A stretch of DNA of 64,000 nt, taken from positions 539,937 through 603,936 of the forward strand of contig NZ_JACWFH010000008.1 in NCBI RefSeq assembly GCF_019749255.1. The letters are read 5' to 3'. Below, one piece after another: positions 27,942 to 37,393 of this stretch (positions within the stretch are counted from its first letter, which is position 1; the number at the start of each line of letters is the position of its first letter). The position numbers and the translations under genes were made by a program. Origin of the DNA: Mesobacillus maritimus. GTDB taxonomy: Bacteria; Bacillota; Bacilli; Bacillales; Cytobacillaceae. Under the pieces are notes generated by a model. That model was not told where the DNA came from. It saw nothing but the letters and a program-made list of their open reading frames with translations, and did not search any database.

Positions 27942-29057
27942 TTATTGAGTCTTCATCTTTTCCTGGTTCTCTCTTCCCTCAGGCAATGTTATAGTGCTGT
28001 TTTTTTCATATCTTGAAAAGAGACCTCCGAAAAACTCAGTGAATTTCTTAAAGTGGCCATCAAGCTTTTCTGAGAGGTCAGCAGCTCGCTCAAAAATGGT
28101 CGATTTAATAAAATCGAGCTTTCGTTCAAGTTGTTCAGTTTGGACATCTTGATGATCTACCAGGTGCTTTAAGTGTTGGTTTTGTTCATCAAAATGTTTT
28201 GTTAAACTAGCATCAAGTCCGGATACATACTCTTTTAACTGGGCATCCTTTTCTCCTATATGTTCTTTTATTTTTGCGTCTTGGTTCCGAAAATTTTCTG
28301 TAAGGTTATTGTTTATTTGTTGGAATCCAGTTGCTTGATTGAATTCATATTGGCTAAACTGTTCTAACATGGCATCCAGTGTATTTGTATGAGTATCAAG
28401 ATGTTTTTCGTTTTGATTAAAGTACTCGTTCACTTTTGCAACGACTAGCTCAAGTTGTTCCGAAGTTTGTAGTTCCTGTCGGTTAAATTCGTTCATAAGT
28501 TGAGTATGAATTTTATAAAGGTCTGTACTTAATTGAGTATGATGTTGTTCCATATGCTCTGTCACCTGGCTGCCTGTTTTGTTGAGCTGATTCATTTGAG
28601 TTTCTTGTTTTTGAAACCAGTTCATTACTTTTGCATCGTGTTGGTTCAATTTTTGTGTGATTTTTGAATCTTGGTTGTCGAATCGCTCCATTACGGTTTT
28701 ATGATAGATATTTTGTATATCATCATGCCGCTCAAGCAGCTCTTTTATTTCGTCCTGGATCTGCATATGCTCATGGATGGAATTGGTTGTCTTTTCATTG
28801 GCTTGTAATTTCCGGTGCATTTCAAGTAAAAGCGAATCCTGTGTGGTTAATTGGTCTAATAGAGCTTGCGAATATTTTTCATGTTTTTCAGCGTGTTTTG
28901 TTGCATTTTCTGCAAATTGTTTGTTTAACTGCTGTTGTTCGTTAATCATACTTTGAAGAAAATTTTCGCGGTAAACATTTTGATTCCGGTCTTTTATTTT
29001 ATCGTTGGTATTTTGGAAAATTTCTTTTTTTTGCCTTTGATTAAAAAATAAACCCAA
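27942..29057 (-). CDS. Coiled-coil protein built of 11-residue (hendecad) repeats
   Basis: A 371-residue, Gln/His/Asn-rich soluble protein with no membrane segment or known domain. From about residue 122 to 310 hydrophobic residues recur with strict 7+4 spacing: I133, L137, V144, F148, M155, V165, M169, L176, L180, L187, F191, later I263, I267, L274, V278, L285, F289, L296, V300. This hendecad pattern, with units such as FRNQDAKIKEH and GEKDAQLKEYV, predicts a long, nearly straight or right-handed coiled coil. The C-terminal part (about 315-350) is aromatic-rich (FFGGLFSRY). It starts with TTG at 29057 behind GGGGTGGG. Function unknown; the similar segments in phasins and spore or gas-vesicle proteins are only an analogy. 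Confidence 0.75.
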   Translation of the reverse strand: MGLFFNQRQKKEIFQNTNDKIKDRNQNVYRENFLQSMINEQQQLNKQFAENATKHAEKHEKYSQALLDQLTTQDSLLLEMHRKLQANEKTTNSIHEHMQIQDEIKELLERHDDIQNIYHKTVMERFDNQDSKITQKLNQHDAKVMNWFQKQETQMNQLNKTGSQVTEHMEQHHTQLSTDLYKIHTQLMNEFNRQELQTSEQLELVVAKVNEYFNQNEKHLDTHTNTLDAMLEQFSQYEFNQATGFQQINNNLTENFRNQDAKIKEHIGEKDAQLKEYVSGLDASLTKHFDEQNQHLKHLVDHQDVQTEQLERKLDFIKSTIFERAADLSEKLDGHFKKFTEFFGGLFSRYEKNSTITLPEGRENQEKMKTQ

Positions 29058-29220
29058 AAGTTACCCACCCCTTTCATGTATTTCTTATAGGATATGAATA
29101 ACACTTGGGATGGGTCCAAGTTCGGAGGTTGGTGAAAAAGCCCAACTTCGTTTTTGATTCATGAAATAGCAAATTTGTTCCATACTAAAAAGAAACCGCC
29201 TATAGAAAGGGGTAGCTAAT

Positions 29221-29988
29221 ATGCTAACAAATGAGCAGCTGGCTGCACTAAAAAACGATTTAGAAGGTTTAAAACAAGAACTGGAACAGCGTTTTGAAAA
29301 CAATGATCATTATGACTTGGAAAAAGGGCATTATCATGAATCGATGGGTGAGCTGTCAAGTATTGATAATCACCCAGCAGATGAAGGAACAGATTTGTAT
29401 GAGCGGGAAAAGGATTTTGCCTTAAATGAGCATGATGAGTACCAGCTGAAAAATATTAACCAAGCTCTTGAGGCGATGGCGCAGGGAGAATATGGGAAAT
29501 GTGTAACGTGTGGAAAAGAAATATCCTATGAGCGTCTTCAGGCAATTCCCGAGACAATTTATTGCTTGGAGCACACTCCAGATCGGACAATCTCAACAAA
29601 TCGTCCAATTGAGGAAGGGGTGTTAATGCCTCCATTTGGGAAGTTTGATAAAGACCTTCAGGATGAGAATGTCTCCTATGATGCAGAGGACTCTTGGCAA
29701 GATGTGGCACGTTATGGTACGTCAGAAGGACCATCCGACTTTTATCAGCCACCAGACCACTATAATGATGTGTACAATGAATCGCAAGAAAACATCGGTT
29801 ATGTAGAGGATTATGAAAATTTTGTCGCCACCGATATTGAAGGAAAAGAAATAAAGGTTTATCCAAATCAGCAACATGAACGGTATGAACAGGAACTTGA
29901 TGAAGAAGGAATCATGACTTCCTTCGGAGACTTGCCAGCTTTTGAACATGAACCATATGTTGAGGATGATAAGGAAAAAGAAAAGTAA
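29221..29988 (+). CDS. yteA: TraR/DksA-type zinc finger protein, YteA family
   Basis: A 255-residue protein with an N-terminal coiled-coil helix pair (about residues 1-85) and a DksA/TraR zinc finger: CVTCG and YCLEH, a C-x2-C...C-x2-H pattern around residues 98-122. A long acidic C-terminal tail follows. YteA of B. subtilis has this layout and belongs to the sporulation-regulated genes; DksA-like proteins act in the secondary channel of RNA polymerase. AAAGGGG precedes the ATG. Stand-alone gene sharing a bidirectional terminator with csgA. Confidence 0.85.
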   Translation: MLTNEQLAALKNDLEGLKQELEQRFENNDHYDLEKGHYHESMGELSSIDNHPADEGTDLYEREKDFALNEHDEYQLKNINQALEAMAQGEYGKCVTCGKEISYERLQAIPETIYCLEHTPDRTISTNRPIEEGVLMPPFGKFDKDLQDENVSYDAEDSWQDVARYGTSEGPSDFYQPPDHYNDVYNESQENIGYVEDYENFVATDIEGKEIKVYPNQQHERYEQELDEEGIMTSFGDLPAFEHEPYVEDDKEKEK

Positions 29989-29990
29989 TG

Positions 29991-30021
29991 AAAAAGGGCC
30001 TGCAGTTACAGGCCCTTTTTC
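29991..30021. terminator. Bidirectional terminator yteA / csgA
   Basis: AAAAAGGGCCTG / CAGGCCCTTTTT palindrome between two convergent genes. Confidence 0.9.
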
Positions 30022-30026
30022 ATTCA

Positions 30027-30278
30027 TTAAAATAAAAGCTCGTATACCTCGTTTAATTGATAAGCGCGTTGATCATCTTGTTCGTTTTGAGCATATTGGA
30101 TTTCCCATGGAAGAATACCATTCAGATAGCTAGACTCCTCATAGGTAAGATCCTTTACCAAATCCCCTTCGGATGCATAATTACCAGCTTCAATTTTACT
30201 ATAAATCTTATTGCTGATAGGGTCTTTTTCTGTGTAGTTTGCTAAAATCTCACGAAGATAAGCGATTGTTTGTTCCAT
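30027..30278 (-). CDS. csgA: Sigma-G-dependent sporulation protein CsgA
   Basis: An 83-residue protein: YLREILANY start, a central YASEGDLVKDL and the distinctive end EIQYAQNEQDDQRAYQLNEV. B. subtilis CsgA has the same length and the YAQNEQ...RA.ELNEVYELL end. It is expressed in the forespore under sigma-G and is acid-soluble; its role is unclear. The start codon shares one base with the stop of the upstream 69-aa gene, so the two are translationally coupled. Confidence 0.85.
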   Translation of the reverse strand: MEQTIAYLREILANYTEKDPISNKIYSKIEAGNYASEGDLVKDLTYEESSYLNGILPWEIQYAQNEQDDQRAYQLNEVYELLF

Positions 30279-30487
30279 TATTCTTTACGCTCCTCAAAAT
30301 AGTCCCGAAATTGTTCTGTATCGGTTAGTCCCATGTTTCGATAGTAGGGATTATCCTTGGTAGAGTCCTTCGGGTCTAAATGTGTTTTAATTACGAGCAT
30401 TGGCTCTGATGGTGCTTCTGCAATCAATCGGTCATCTAATTCTTTAAAATCTGGGAGTTCCTTATTTCCTGGTTTATTTGGTTTCAT
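30278..30487 (-). CDS. Hypothetical protein upstream of csgA, 69 aa
   Basis: A short polar protein (KPGNKELPDFKELDDRLIAE, then ...PMLVIKTHLDPKDSTKDNPY). No family recognised. GGAGGTGC precedes the ATG and the stop overlaps the csgA start (TAATG), so the two form an operon and probably share sporulation expression. B. subtilis csgA also has a small companion gene, but I cannot show orthology. Confidence 0.6.
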   Translation of the reverse strand: MKPNKPGNKELPDFKELDDRLIAEAPSEPMLVIKTHLDPKDSTKDNPYYRNMGLTDTEQFRDYFEERKE

Positions 30488-30695
30488 CTAAGCACCTCCA
30501 TTCTTTAATCTGCATTGTTCATAAAAAAATTATGTACAAGAGGGGAGTGGGATCGTTTAAATCATTTCATTCCTCAATTTGTATGATAAAATAGAAGAAT
30601 GGAGAAGCGTTATAGATTATAGCGAATTCTATCGAAAAGTAATCATTCATTTAGCAATATGCTAGCAAGTGCTATATCAAGAGGTGAAGGTGAAA

Positions 30696-30890
30696 ATGGC
30701 TGGGAATGACAGGCTACAGTTGAATGTTCGAATTACAAAGGAGACTTCAGATATGCTTGATGAAATTGTCGAGTACTATCAGGAGAATACTAAAATTGGC
30801 AGAATATATAAAGGCGATGTTTTGACAGACATCATTGAGAAATCGTATGAGGTTATGCAAAAGCAAAAGAAAACCAAAATTAGAGTATAA
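30696..30890 (+). CDS. Small ribbon-helix-helix-like protein, 64 aa
   Basis: MAGNDRLQLNVRITKETSDM has a beta-strand then helix pattern (LQLNVRITKETSDMLDEI), followed by a second helix (GDVLTDIIEKSYEVM). This is the layout of ribbon-helix-helix DNA-binding proteins. ATG 30696 is chosen because GAGGTGAAGGTG directly precedes it; the frame is open from 30669. A terminator follows. It may be a small regulator; target unknown. Confidence 0.6.
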   Translation: MAGNDRLQLNVRITKETSDMLDEIVEYYQENTKIGRIYKGDVLTDIIEKSYEVMQKQKKTKIRV

Positions 30891-30902
30891 TATCGAAATA
30901 TT

Positions 30903-30937
30903 GGCCCTGGACGGGAAAAATCGTTCGGGCTTTTTTA
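30903..30937 (+). terminator. Rho-independent terminator
   Basis: GCCCTGGACG / CGTTCGGGC hairpin followed by six T. Confidence 0.8.
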
Positions 30938-31138
30938 TGTCTGCTACACTCGGAACAAAAAATGTGACTTTTGCCTATAAATCTTTTTTAAAAACGACAA
31001 AGTGTGAGAAAGAGAATCGAGAATTTGAAAAAAACTATAAAAATTATAAAGGATTTTAAAATCCCGCCTAGAATATTCATAATATTCAATTTTTAAAATA
31101 TATTGATGGAGGAGTCGAGAGAACACCGGGTGAATAAA

Positions 31139-31153
31139 TTGTAATCGCTTACA
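31139..31153. promoter_or_regulatory. CcpA cre box upstream of the acyl-CoA ligase operon
   Basis: TTGTAATCGCTTACA matches the cre consensus WTGNAANCGNWNNCW at every position. It lies about 55 nt before the first gene. A flanking inverted repeat (GAGTCGA near 31113, TCGACTC near 31166) encloses it. Repression of the operon by preferred sugars is expected. Confidence 0.75.
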
Positions 31154-31207
31154 TAATTAGGGGTTTCGACTCTGAGTCATTTTATTTTGGTTAAAGGAGA
31201 GGGTTGA

Positions 31208-32743
31208 ATGAAGCTAGAACAATTACTTGAAACCAATGTAAAAAAATATGGTGAATACCCGATGCTATATTTTCAAGAAAAGCAATTCACCAATATTGAA
31301 ACAAAGCGAATTTCAGACAGGTTTGCAGCAGGGCTAAGAAAACAGGGGATTGGTGAAGGGGACAGAGTCATGGTGATTTTGCCAAATTGTCCAGAAGTAA
31401 TCTTCTCTTATCAAGCAATCAACCGCGCCGGGGCAATTATTGTACCAGTGATGTTTACCTTACACCCCAAGGAGATTCATTATATTGTCGCAAAGAGCGG
31501 GGTAAAAGCAATTATTACCTCTTCGTTTGTTCTTGAAAAGGTTCGGTCCGCGGTCCAGGACCTGGATTTTCAGCCTGCTATTATCGCCGTTGATGTTCCA
31601 ACTGGTAATGATGTTCTTAATTTCTATGATGTCTTAGTTGATAACAATAACAAGATTGGAATTCCGAATACAACGAATGAGAATGATACAGCAGTGATCC
31701 TCTATACTTCTGGAACAACAGGAAGTCCTAAAGGAGTACTCCTTACCCATAAAAATCTATACACAAATGCAGAGAATTCTGCAAAACATAATGAAACCGA
31801 ACGTGGAACAACTCTTGGTGTTCTACCGTTGGCGCATGTATATGGACTAACCGTTTCTAATATTACGATGCTGCTTGGAAGTGCAATTGTCATTTTTCCT
31901 AGTTTTAACATAATTGAGGTGTTTGCAGCGATTGAAAAGCATCGAGTAAGAACTTTCTCTGCCGTTCCTGCGATGATTCATGCCATGCTTTCATATCCCG
32001 ACAGTGATAAGTTTGATACAAGCAGTTTAGAATCAGTTAGTTCTGGTTCTGCACCGTTACCAGTTGCGTTGTTACATGCATTTCAATCCAAATTTAATGC
32101 TGATGTTTACGAAGGCTATGGGTTATCAGAGGCAGCTCCTATCGTCACCGCTCACCGCAAAGGGATTCAAATAAAACCTGGTTCGGTCGGCATACCAATC
32201 CCAGGGGTTGAAATTAAAATTGTCGACGAAAACGGGAATAACCTACCTGTGGGAGAAGTCGGGGAGCTCATTGTTCGTGGTGATAATGTGACACAGGGTT
32301 ATTATAACAATCCTGAAGAAACAGAAAAGATCCTAATGGACGGTTGGCTTCATACCGGCGATATGGCAAGGCTTGATAATGAGGGCTATTTATATATTGT
32401 GGATCGTAAGAAGGACCTAATAATTCGCGGTGGTTTTAATCTCTATCCTCGTGATGTAGAAGAAATTCTAAATCGTCATGAAGCGGTATCAGAAGCTTCG
32501 GTCATTGGGATACCTGATGAAAGAATGGGTGAAGAAATGGTCGCCTGTGTTGTGAAAAAAGAAGGAAGTGAAGTGTGCGCTGAGGAGTTGATCGGCTATT
32601 GTCAGGAGCATCTTGCAAAAAATAAAACGCCAAGACAGATTCTATTTATGGAGGCTCTACCTAGAAACGGAGTAGGAAAGATTCTTAAAACACACTTGCG
32701 GCAAACTGCTGCTGATATTATTTCATCTACTAATCAAAAGTAA
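31208..32743 (+). CDS. AMP-dependent acyl-CoA ligase (fatty-acid CoA ligase type)
   Basis: A 511-residue ANL-family enzyme that activates a carboxylic acid with ATP and CoA. Visible motifs are the P-loop YTSGTTGSPKGVLLTH, the GYGLSEAAP A5 motif, GDMARLDNEGYLYIVDR and the C-terminal catalytic lysine in PRNGVGKILK. The size fits long- or medium-chain fatty acyl-CoA synthetases; the exact substrate cannot be told. It is the first gene after a perfect cre box. The downstream R2-like oxidase, aldehyde dehydrogenase and iron alcohol dehydrogenase run in the same direction with gaps of 48-88 nt and one terminator, so they probably form an operon. AAAGGAGAGG precedes the ATG. Confidence 0.92.
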   Translation: MKLEQLLETNVKKYGEYPMLYFQEKQFTNIETKRISDRFAAGLRKQGIGEGDRVMVILPNCPEVIFSYQAINRAGAIIVPVMFTLHPKEIHYIVAKSGVKAIITSSFVLEKVRSAVQDLDFQPAIIAVDVPTGNDVLNFYDVLVDNNNKIGIPNTTNENDTAVILYTSGTTGSPKGVLLTHKNLYTNAENSAKHNETERGTTLGVLPLAHVYGLTVSNITMLLGSAIVIFPSFNIIEVFAAIEKHRVRTFSAVPAMIHAMLSYPDSDKFDTSSLESVSSGSAPLPVALLHAFQSKFNADVYEGYGLSEAAPIVTAHRKGIQIKPGSVGIPIPGVEIKIVDENGNNLPVGEVGELIVRGDNVTQGYYNNPEETEKILMDGWLHTGDMARLDNEGYLYIVDRKKDLIIRGGFNLYPRDVEEILNRHEAVSEASVIGIPDERMGEEMVACVVKKEGSEVCAEELIGYCQEHLAKNKTPRQILFMEALPRNGVGKILKTHLRQTAADIISSTNQK

Positions 32744-32831
32744 GTTCCAATGGTTGTTCTAAACAGCAGTTTTTCAAAGGTACATCGGGGTATACCTTCA
32801 GATAAATAATTTGTGGTAGGGAGATGAACAG

Positions 32832-33725
32832 ATGGAAAAAAGGACAATTTTAACGACTAGTAAACGAGGGTTACAAGAGGATTCTTTCCCTTTTCGCTTG
32901 TTTCAAAAAGCAAAAAGGCACGGGATTTGGAATCCGAGCGACATCGACTTCTCACAGGATGCTAAGGATTGGCAAACTTTAACGCGTGAGCAACAACAGG
33001 ATATTTTACGGCTAATTTCTCAGTTTCAGGCAGGGGAGGAAGCAGTAACACTTGACTTACTTCCATTGATTATGACAATTGCTAAGCAAGGAAGACTCGA
33101 GGAAGAAATGTTCCTCACAACTTTCTTGTATGAAGAAGCGAAACATACAGAATTTTTTCGTCTAGTCTTAAATGCAATTGGTGAGAAAGGTGATTTAGCA
33201 CATTTTCATTCTGATACCTACCAAAAGATTTTTTATGAAATTCTTCCGGAAACGATGGCGAGACTTGAGCATGACCAATCTCCCGAGGCAATTGCTGAGG
33301 CTGCGACGGTCTATAACATGTTTGTTGAGGGTGTAATGGCTGAGACAGGCTATTATTCTTTCTATCAATCTCTTGAAGAACTGGGACTAATGCCAGGATT
33401 ATTGCAAGGTGTTGAAAATTTAAAGCGTGATGAGTCAAGGCATATTGCCTATGGCACCTTTCTACTGCAACGTTTAATTTGTGAGCATCCACACCTCTAT
33501 GAATTAGTGGAAGCGAAAATGCAAGAATTGGCGCCGTTAGCAATAAGAATCAACCAAGAAGGTTTTGCTGGTCGAGATATAAGTGAGTTTGGGCATCTCC
33601 TTGAAAATACAATGAATTTCACTATGAAGCAGCTGTCGGTTAGGATGGATATTCTTTCTCGCGCAAGAGGCAAGAAAATTGAAGAAATCTACCGAGTTTC
33701 CGATAAAGAAATGGGTGTTTTATAG
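32832..33725 (+). CDS. R2-like ligand-binding oxidase (Mn/Fe)
   Basis: A 297-residue ferritin-like protein of the R2lox group, related to the ribonucleotide reductase R2 subunit but not to its radical function. The metal ligands are all present: Glu69, Glu102, His105, Glu166, Glu201 and His204. The residues forming the Tyr-Val ether cross-link in Geobacillus kaustophilus R2lox are conserved as Val72 and Tyr161. R2lox assembles a Mn/Fe site, binds a long-chain fatty-acid-like ligand and does two-electron oxidation; its physiological substrate is unknown. Its place between an acyl-CoA ligase and two dehydrogenases suggests oxidation of a lipid or hydrocarbon chain here. Confidence 0.9.
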   Translation: MEKRTILTTSKRGLQEDSFPFRLFQKAKRHGIWNPSDIDFSQDAKDWQTLTREQQQDILRLISQFQAGEEAVTLDLLPLIMTIAKQGRLEEEMFLTTFLYEEAKHTEFFRLVLNAIGEKGDLAHFHSDTYQKIFYEILPETMARLEHDQSPEAIAEAATVYNMFVEGVMAETGYYSFYQSLEELGLMPGLLQGVENLKRDESRHIAYGTFLLQRLICEHPHLYELVEAKMQELAPLAIRINQEGFAGRDISEFGHLLENTMNFTMKQLSVRMDILSRARGKKIEEIYRVSDKEMGVL

Positions 33726-33793
33726 TTCTCTAACCAACTATTAATACTCTCTAAACATACTAGCTATTTAAAAGAAATTAAAGGAGGATAAAG

Positions 33794-35314
33794 ATGACAG
33801 TAAAAGCTGAAGTACAAACATTTCCCTTATTTATAAATGGACAGTGGCAACCCGCGAGTAATGAAGAAACCTTTGACGTGACGAATCCGGCAACAGGTCA
33901 GTTGGTGGCTAAGGTAGCAAAAGGGACAGTTGAAGATGTTGATAAGGCTGTTCAAGCGGCAAGGGAGGCTTTTGATAACACGGAATGGCGAAATATGAGT
34001 CCAAAGGAACGTGCGAATGTTCTTTATAATATCTCCTATGCAATTGCAGAGAGTGGGGAGGAACTCGCGTATCTAGAATCGGTTAGTTCTGGGGCTACAG
34101 TCCGTAGAATCAGTGGAAACGACATATTACAAATGGTTGATTTATTTCAGACGCTCGCGAAATTTGTCTTAGAGTACGAGTTTTCTGAAACACTTCCTTC
34201 TCCACCTTTCCCGGGACCAGCACATAATTTTATTTGGCGTGAACCAATCGGGGTTTGTGCGGCAATTACACCTTGGAACTTACCAATGGTAATTGCAACG
34301 TGGAAAATTGCTCCAGCGCTGGCGATGGGCAATACGATTGTCATCAAGCCGGCAAGCTATACTCCACTATCAACTTTGAAATTGGCAGAAATCATTTCTC
34401 AGGTAGTACCACCAGGTGTAATTAATGTAGTGACTGGAGCAGGTGGGGATGTGGGAGAAGCCCTGATCCGTCATCCGCAAGTAGATAAAGTAGCCTTTAC
34501 AGGTTCCACAGAAGTAGGACGTAGGGTGATGGAATTATCTGCCGGGACAATTAAAAATACGACACTCGAGCTAGGAGGGAAATCTCCAAATATTATTCTT
34601 GAGGATGCGGATTTATCCATTGCACTTCCGGGTAGCTTATTTGGCGTTTTCCTTCATTCAGGTCAGCTTTGCGAATCAGGGACAAGGTTGTTTGTACCGG
34701 ATCATCTCCACGACGTGATTGTTGAAGGATTAGTGAACCTTGCTAGCAAAATTAAACCAGGTAATCCACTCGACCCAGCTACAGATATTGGCCCGGTTAT
34801 TTCTAAAAAACAAAAGGAGAGCATTCTATCTTATATCGAAGCAGGAAAACAAGAAGGGGCAACATTAGTTTGTGGTGGTAGAGAAGTAAAGGTGCCAGGC
34901 TGTGAAGAGGGACATTTTATTGAGCCAACGATTTTTACAAATGTAACCAATGATATGAAAATAGCTAGAGAGGAAATTTTTGGACCGGTACTATCGGTTA
35001 TCCGTTATTCTGATGTTGATGAAGCGATTAAAATGGCGAATGACACTATTTATGGCCTCGCTGCTGGAGTGTGGACGAGTGATGTCAATAAGGCATATGA
35101 AGTGGCCAGGAAGCTTCAGGCAGGAGTGGTTTGGATCAATGATTGGCATATGTTGAGAAACGATGCTCCGTTTGGAGGGTATAAGCAAAGTGGAATTGGT
35201 CGAGAAATGGGTAAGCACTCTTTAGACGCCTACACACAAGTCAAGCATGTTCACACTTCAATGGTACCGGAACTCCACCGACGCAACTGGTATGGTTTAC
35301 TCTTTTCGGAGTGA
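33794..35314 (+). CDS. NAD(P)-dependent aldehyde dehydrogenase
   Basis: A 506-residue ALDH with the classic elements: [29 protein letters not shown], the catalytic Glu in [10 protein letters not shown], the catalytic Cys in [14 protein letters not shown] and the C-terminal [14 protein letters not shown]. It oxidises an aldehyde to the acid, cytoplasmic. Substrate unknown, but the operon (acyl-CoA ligase, R2lox, alcohol dehydrogenase) suggests a medium or long-chain aldehyde produced from an alcohol and passed on to the ligase. AAAGGAGG precedes the ATG. Confidence 0.93.
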   Translation: MTVKAEVQTFPLFINGQWQPASNEETFDVTNPATGQLVAKVAKGTVEDVDKAVQAAREAFDNTEWRNMSPKERANVLYNISYAIAESGEELAYLESVSSGATVRRISGNDILQMVDLFQTLAKFVLEYEFSETLPSPPFPGPAHNFIWREPIGVCAAITPWNLPMVIATWKIAPALAMGNTIVIKPASYTPLSTLKLAEIISQVVPPGVINVVTGAGGDVGEALIRHPQVDKVAFTGSTEVGRRVMELSAGTIKNTTLELGGKSPNIILEDADLSIALPGSLFGVFLHSGQLCESGTRLFVPDHLHDVIVEGLVNLASKIKPGNPLDPATDIGPVISKKQKESILSYIEAGKQEGATLVCGGREVKVPGCEEGHFIEPTIFTNVTNDMKIAREEIFGPVLSVIRYSDVDEAIKMANDTIYGLAAGVWTSDVNKAYEVARKLQAGVVWINDWHMLRNDAPFGGYKQSGIGREMGKHSLDAYTQVKHVHTSMVPELHRRNWYGLLFSE

Positions 35315-35363
35315 TAGTGATTCGCAATAAATCTATAAAAATATGATGATGAGGTGAGGAAAA

Positions 35364-36581
35364 ATGCAAACAAGAACAATGTCTGAATTCATGCTACGTA
35401 CGGCAATCTATAGTGGTTCAAATACTAGAGCGATCGTTCCAAATCTTTTTAAAGGTCTTGGAGCAAAGCGGGTATTGTTATTAAGCGATAGAGGTCTAGA
35501 GCAGGCTGGGATTGTAGAAAAGGTTGCACAAATTTTCTCTTTAACTCCACAAGGTTCAGGTCCAGAATTAGCAGGCATTTACCTCGATATTGCCCAGGAT
35601 GCCGAAAGTAAGAGTGTTAATGAAGCGGCTCGTTATGCCCGAGAAATTGGTGCTGATGGATTACTAGCTGTCGGGGGCGGAAGTGTTTTAGATACAGTAA
35701 AGGGTGTAAAATATGCACTGCATCACGGCTTATCTGATATTAAGGAAGCAATACCTGGAGGATTTGTTATGGAGCAATTTCCAAAAGCAAATCATATCCC
35801 AATTCCACATATTGCGATTCCGACAACAGCAGGGACGGGATCAGAAGTTTCACCAATCGCGGTAATCTTTAATGAAGAAATACAAATGAAAACAAATATT
35901 ATTAATCCATTCTTATCGGCAGATATGGCAGTGTTGGATCCTGATTTGACCGTAGGATTACCACCGGCTATTACAGCGTTTACAGGGTTTGATGCATTAA
36001 CACATGCAATTGAAGCCTTGGCTTCCCCTACAGCAACGGCATTGACTGACGCCCATGCTTTGCATGCAATTCGGTTAATTGAGAAGAATTTGCCTGAGGT
36101 GGTTGCAAACGGAGGCAATGTGGACGCCAGAATGGAGATGCTTCAGGCAAGTTTAATGGGAATTACAGCCTTTAGCTTTGCGTTAAATGCAATCCCAGTT
36201 CATAATTTTGCGCATGCTTATGGTGCATTGTTTCGCATCCCGCATGGGCTAGCAAACGCTGTATTTTTACCAGTTGTAATGGAATCAGTGCCACAGCTAT
36301 ATTTGCCTAAAATTAGGGAGTTGGCCGAGGCTCTTCGAGTGGACGTGTTAATTGAAGACGATTCACAAACGATTTTGGCAAAGACTGTTGAGAAAATAAG
36401 GCTCTTACAGCAAAAGACAGGATTACCACAGGACTTTGCTTCCTACAATTTGACAGAAGCAGACCTGGCTAAAGCAATACCGGCGGTAAGCAAGGATCCA
36501 GCTGCGGTAAACTTCCCAATGCCTAAAGAGCTCATTGCAGCAGTCGGTCAACGTGTTGTTCCGTCAGGGGTAAATAACTAA
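35364..36581 (+). CDS. Iron-containing alcohol dehydrogenase
   Basis: A 405-residue type III alcohol dehydrogenase. Visible are the NAD-binding GADGLLAVGGGSVLDTVKG, the PTTAGTGSEVSP segment and the metal-ligand region DALTHAIEA, then HNFAHAYGALFRIPHGLANA with the conserved His residues. It interconverts an alcohol and aldehyde. Last gene of the cre-preceded operon, 49 nt after the aldehyde dehydrogenase and closed by a terminator. GAGGTGAGG precedes the ATG. Confidence 0.92.
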   Translation: MQTRTMSEFMLRTAIYSGSNTRAIVPNLFKGLGAKRVLLLSDRGLEQAGIVEKVAQIFSLTPQGSGPELAGIYLDIAQDAESKSVNEAARYAREIGADGLLAVGGGSVLDTVKGVKYALHHGLSDIKEAIPGGFVMEQFPKANHIPIPHIAIPTTAGTGSEVSPIAVIFNEEIQMKTNIINPFLSADMAVLDPDLTVGLPPAITAFTGFDALTHAIEALASPTATALTDAHALHAIRLIEKNLPEVVANGGNVDARMEMLQASLMGITAFSFALNAIPVHNFAHAYGALFRIPHGLANAVFLPVVMESVPQLYLPKIRELAEALRVDVLIEDDSQTILAKTVEKIRLLQQKTGLPQDFASYNLTEADLAKAIPAVSKDPAAVNFPMPKELIAAVGQRVVPSGVNN

Positions 36582-36600
36582 TAAAATATAAGATTATAAC

Positions 36601-36629
36601 AAAAGAGGTGCAGTTATGCACCTCTTTTT
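36601..36629 (+). terminator. Operon terminator
   Basis: AAAGAGGTGCA / TGCACCTCTTT hairpin followed by T-rich DNA. Confidence 0.9.
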
Positions 36630-36750
36630 ATACCTTTTTCACGAAATTGCTGAAAGTTTTTGTCTATATTTTGAACATTTTTGTTGCTATCCGTAAAATC
36701 ATACGGTATTATTTCCTTAACAAGAAAAAATTAGTATAGGGGCTGAAAAA

Positions 36751-36984
36751 ATGGTTCGGATGTCTGTTGCTGGTGTTGCAGGGTTTATCCTCGTGTTCAT
36801 AGAATCCTATATTGTAATGCTATTCAAAGGGTATCAAACCGTTGAATTTGGCGGAATTTCCCCGTTTGTTAGTGTCTGGGCTATGAATTTCTTCCTCTTA
36901 TTTTCAATATTGACACAAGTAAAAAATTGGTATCTTGAACGAGAAGAAGAGCGAGCAGAAAATTACAGTGATGAACGACTATAA
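36751..36984 (+). CDS. Small membrane protein, 77 aa
   Basis: Two hydrophobic segments (about residues 4-26 and 38-56) and a charged C-terminal tail (REEEERAENYSDERL). AGGGGCTG precedes the ATG. No family recognised. Own terminator, so monocistronic. Confidence 0.6.
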   Translation: MVRMSVAGVAGFILVFIESYIVMLFKGYQTVEFGGISPFVSVWAMNFFLLFSILTQVKNWYLEREEERAENYSDERL

Positions 36985-36997
36985 GATAGATAAATCT

Positions 36998-37029
36998 AGG
37001 ATGCCCCTTCATAAAGAGGCATCCTTTTG
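36998..37029 (+). terminator. Rho-independent terminator
   Basis: AGGATGCC / GGCATCCT hairpin followed by TTTTGTTTT. Confidence 0.85.
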
Positions 37030-37393
37030 TTTTACGATAGATCTTGTTTAGACAGTTCGAGGCTATATATACCATTTCTGTGCTTTGCTTATCGGTTATT
37101 TCCCAGATGGCGCTAAACCAGACAGGATCGAGTCATGAGTTGGCCTCTATTTTCCTATACGGCGACTTTTTAGAAGAGTTTTGGGAGTTAGAGCCAATCC
37201 ATTTCCCTGGTCATGTATTTTTAGGCTGTTACGGTTAATTAGAAGGCTGTTATTTCCCGTTCAGTGCCTTTCTAAGAACTGATCGGGCAATGAGAAGCAC
37301 ATACCGGCGTCAGTACTAGTTCTGCTGCCAGGCTTACAACTGCCTGGATTATGTTTAAAACTTAGAGAGCTACTGCCGGTTGTAAAACATTTA
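37030..37393. other. Intergenic stretch, no gene seen
   Basis: About 360 bp. A 64-codon frame at 37044-37238 has no ribosome binding site and no recognisable protein. I see nothing else that I can name. Confidence 0.3.

Noticed and set aside
30835-31059. 74-codon plus-strand ORF
   Set aside because: Overlaps the end of the ribbon-helix-helix gene and spans its terminator; no own start signal.
37044-37238. 64-codon plus-strand ORF
   Set aside because: No ribosome binding site, no recognisable protein, and random-looking composition.
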